From positions 1 through 5,948 of the forward strand of contig JAKCCC010000140.1 of the NCBI GenBank assembly GCA_021838985.1: a stretch of 5,948 nt of DNA, given 5' to 3'. A program made the position numbers and the translations under genes. This DNA comes from Planctomycetota bacterium (GTDB lineage Bacteria > Planctomycetota > Phycisphaerae > WQYP01). Of the stretch, positions 4,701 through 5,948 are shown piece by piece (within the stretch, counting starts at the first letter, position 1; each line of letters opens with the position of its first letter). Under the pieces are notes generated by a model. That model was given only the letters and a program-made list of their open reading frames with translations, had not been told where the DNA came from and did not search any database.

Positions 4701-5948
4701 GCAGCAAGACGCCTCGCCCCGGATCCGTTCCTTTCTAAAGACCATGTGGGCGGCGCCCGTAATCGGGCTTTTTACTCTCGCTGCGGTCGCTGAATTGCGA
4801 CCCGCGTTGTGGGCGCCCGCAGCTATCTTGGCCGCTTTATGGGTGCTGTCCCCGGCCGTCGCCTGGCTGTTGAGCCGGCCGCTGGTTGAACCGACGATAG
4901 AGTTAGACGCGGAGCGGCGCGACTTTTTACGGATGGTGGCCCGCCGCACCTGGCGTTATTTCGAACAATTCGCCGGCGCCGGCGAAAATTTTCTGCCCGC
5001 GGACAATTTTCAGGAATATCCCCAGCCCGTCACGGCGCACCGCACTTCACCGACCAATATCGGGCTGGCGCTGCTGGCCAATGCGGCGGCGCATGATTTC
5101 GCCTGGTTAACCACGGGCGGATTCCTAGATCGCACGCGGGTCAGATTGGATGTCATGGACAAGTTGCCACGATACCGCGGTCATTTTTTTAACTGGTACG
5201 ACACGCAGTCGCTGCGGCCCTTGAATCCACAATATGTTTCCAGCGTAGACAGCGGCAATCTGGCGGGGCACCTGCTGGTGCTGCGTGCGGCACTGCAGGC
5301 CGCGGCGCGCGAACCGCTGGTGAGCGGCCGCGTGGCCGCCGGCATGGTCGATACATTGCTGGCCCTTCAGGACGAGGTGCGAGGCCGGATCGAACGGCCC
5401 GCGGCCGCAGCGCCGTCGGGAACGCCTGTTCCGTTGGCCCTGGCTGGCCTGCTGAAAGCCCTCAACGATGTCTACCGTCAGGATTTTTCCCGGCTCTGCG
5501 ACGTGGCCGCGGCTCTGCGCCGGGGCGAAGAGCTGCTGGCCGAGTTCCAGGATCGTGAAAAGGCGCCCACCGGCGAAGCGGCCTGGTGGCTGCAGGCGTT
5601 GCAGCGCCAGCACCACGAATGGCTGGAGGAATTGGCGTATGTGGCGCCCTGGGTAGCGCTGGGTCCGGCCCCGGCGGATGCGGCCGCCCAAGTCGCCGCA
5701 GGCCAGGGCGATGGGGAGTCACGCTGGGCGTACCTGCAGGCCAGCTTGGCGGCTCTGGATGGGAATCCTTCGCTGCGGGCGGCGGGCGACCTGGTCCGGC
5801 AGGCGCTGGGCCACCTGGAATTATTAATTCCGGCCAGAAAGGCGACCGCGGACCGGGCGGTGAATTCACCGGTCGTGGAAGTGCGGCCCGAATCCGCTGC
5901 GTCCCAATGGGATGCCAGCCGCCCGGAAGACGCCCGGTCGCCGCGGCC
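1768..5948 (+). CDS. ndvB: Cyclic beta-1,2-glucan synthase (GT84 family), N-terminal half, 3' end beyond window
   Basis: Inner-membrane enzyme that polymerises glucose from UDP-glucose into beta-1,2-glucan and cyclises it. 1393 codons are visible without a stop; family members reach about 2800 residues. Residues about 30-350 match the family N-terminal domain (SEWLLDNFYLIEEQIRLIRR at 92-111, MDFASRDRYRHAVELL at 332-347). Two membrane segments lie near 458-478 and 490-508. The glycosyltransferase follows: LLTDFRDA (574-581), TLDADTELP with the DxD (674-682), GYGILQPRV (712-720), VYQDLFQEGSFFGKG (752-766), LSHDLLEG (787-794) and RRHRWIRGDWQ (821-831), the (Q/R)xxRW motif. Five hydrophobic segments span about 870-1033. 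RTSPTNIG (1092-1099), FFNWYDT (1140-1146) and SSVDSGNLAGH (1158-1168) open the glucoamylase-like/GH189 cyclisation region. The usual C-terminal GH94 domain is outside. All catalytic motifs visible are intact. Residues about 353-398 are a low-complexity linker. The gene diverges from the regulator. Confidence 0.95.
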   Translation, partial: MPTASRSRKARKIKSPALPRLVQAEEPLRAELLSLEQLAELAGELAAEERLARHGGADRLLPRLDQNEAVLVHTYQLVNAAVLQEQSVAPASEWLLDNFYLIEEQIRLIRRHLPKRYSLELPQLAGEALGGYPRVYGLALNLVSHLDGRLDSEALNRFVAAYQERQPLRLGELWAWPIMLRLALVEDLRRVAARIAASRRDRNLANHWAEQLLAAAEESPDEIIVALAALVRAKPALSPAFVTELVRRLQGQNVALAPALDWLQQMLARSSESLERMLQRESQSQAADHVSIGNCINSLRFIDALDWRQFVESQSVVEKTLAADPAGAYIRMDFASRDRYRHAVELLARCSDRGIPTEKSLAEPPWADGSAAAVAAGNPVGDSTRPVSAGPSTRREAAIAQEVLRRAQAAARQYGREDYRAHVGSYLLEPGIRQLQRDLQVRLPWRQRCQRLLRRFPLTAYLGAIALLAGAAVTGLLVRWGPPTVPDWRWWGLAAATLLAASSAAVTAVNHLCAWILDPMPPPRLDFSKGVPEECRTLVAIPSFLENPPAIQALLEALEVRYLSNRDANIFFALLTDFRDASEQIRPEDEGLLRCAMEGIEALNRRYGGANGGPFYLFHRPRLWNKAEKRWMGYERKRGKLAELAEFLRGGAADRFLAVVGNTAILATIRYVITLDADTELPHGSAAALIGAMAHPLNRPEVDARHGVVKRGYGILQPRVAVSLPLARRSRFARLFAGEPGLDPYTRAVSDVYQDLFQEGSFFGKGIFDVDVFHQVLHRRFPENRILSHDLLEGCHARCGLISDVQLYEDYPWHYGADANRRHRWIRGDWQLSPWLLPRVRRLERPRADNPLSALSRWKLFDNLRRSLVAPSVLALILLALTWLSAWGPWLLAALLMLTAAPALAIFEELLRKSRDLGWRTHLQWWRRVMLRELAQGGLAIVFLPAEAVVCLDAIGRALLRMHLTHRRLLEWHTSGAVQQDASPRIRSFLKTMWAAPVIGLFTLAAVAELRPALWAPAAILAALWVLSPAVAWLLSRPLVEPTIELDAERRDFLRMVARRTWRYFEQFAGAGENFLPADNFQEYPQPVTAHRTSPTNIGLALLANAAAHDFAWLTTGGFLDRTRVRLDVMDKLPRYRGHFFNWYDTQSLRPLNPQYVSSVDSGNLAGHLLVLRAALQAAAREPLVSGRVAAGMVDTLLALQDEVRGRIERPAAAAPSGTPVPLALAGLLKALNDVYRQDFSRLCDVAAALRRGEELLAEFQDREKAPTGEAAWWLQALQRQHHEWLEELAYVAPWVALGPAPADAAAQVAAGQGDGESRWAYLQASLAALDGNPSLRAAGDLVRQALGHLELLIPARKATADRAVNSPVVEVRPESAASQWDASRPEDARSPR

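Noticed and set aside
4209..4949. Antisense open frame of about 246 codons over the synthase membrane region
   Set aside because: Ser/Arg/Thr-rich shadow translation. The coding strand shows coherent transmembrane segments and family motifs.

Overview
The window holds two divergent genes, both cut by the window edges, separated by an unusually structured intergenic region of about 600 bp. The DNA is GC-rich, yet the promoters read as near-consensus sigma-70 boxes. A GntR-headed, LacI-bodied regulator next to a very large cyclic beta-glucan synthase, with no alpha-proteobacterial hallmark visible, is compatible with a Verrucomicrobiota/PVC-type bacterium. That placement is a guess from gene style only; a proteobacterium is not excluded.

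Left part (1-1165, minus strand): a transcription factor with an N-terminal GntR winged helix and a C-terminal LacI/GalR-type sugar-binding domain (the architecture of Bacillus AraR). All but the extreme C-terminus is present. Its last beta-strand region is duplicated in tandem by an exact-length 33-bp repeat.

Middle (1166-1767): this region carries an imperfect, indel-free tandem duplication of about 161 bp with a 181-bp offset (1121-1281 and 1302-1462). Each copy contains the regulator's first codons, a leader, a four-step 11-bp-phased repeat that looks like an operator, and a TTGACA-N17-TATATT promoter firing leftward. The outer copy starts a 42-codon reading frame that keeps the regulator's first 13 or so residues and then stops inside the inner operator. 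It is either a remnant of a lost paralogue or a leader peptide. The rest of the spacer (1463-1767) has GC-rich hairpins and the rightward start signals for the second gene.

Right part (1768-5948, plus strand): the first 1393 codons of a giant cyclic beta-1,2-glucan synthase (NdvB/ChvB/Cgs family). The N-terminal domain, the GT84 glycosyltransferase with all its signature motifs, the membrane segments and the start of the following glucoamylase-like/GH189 cyclisation domain are visible. The C-terminal GH94-like domain expected in this family lies beyond the window.

Together: the regulator probably controls its own transcription through the repeated operators. Divergence suggests, but does not show, that it also controls the glucan synthase, because no copy of the operator repeat was seen next to the synthase start.
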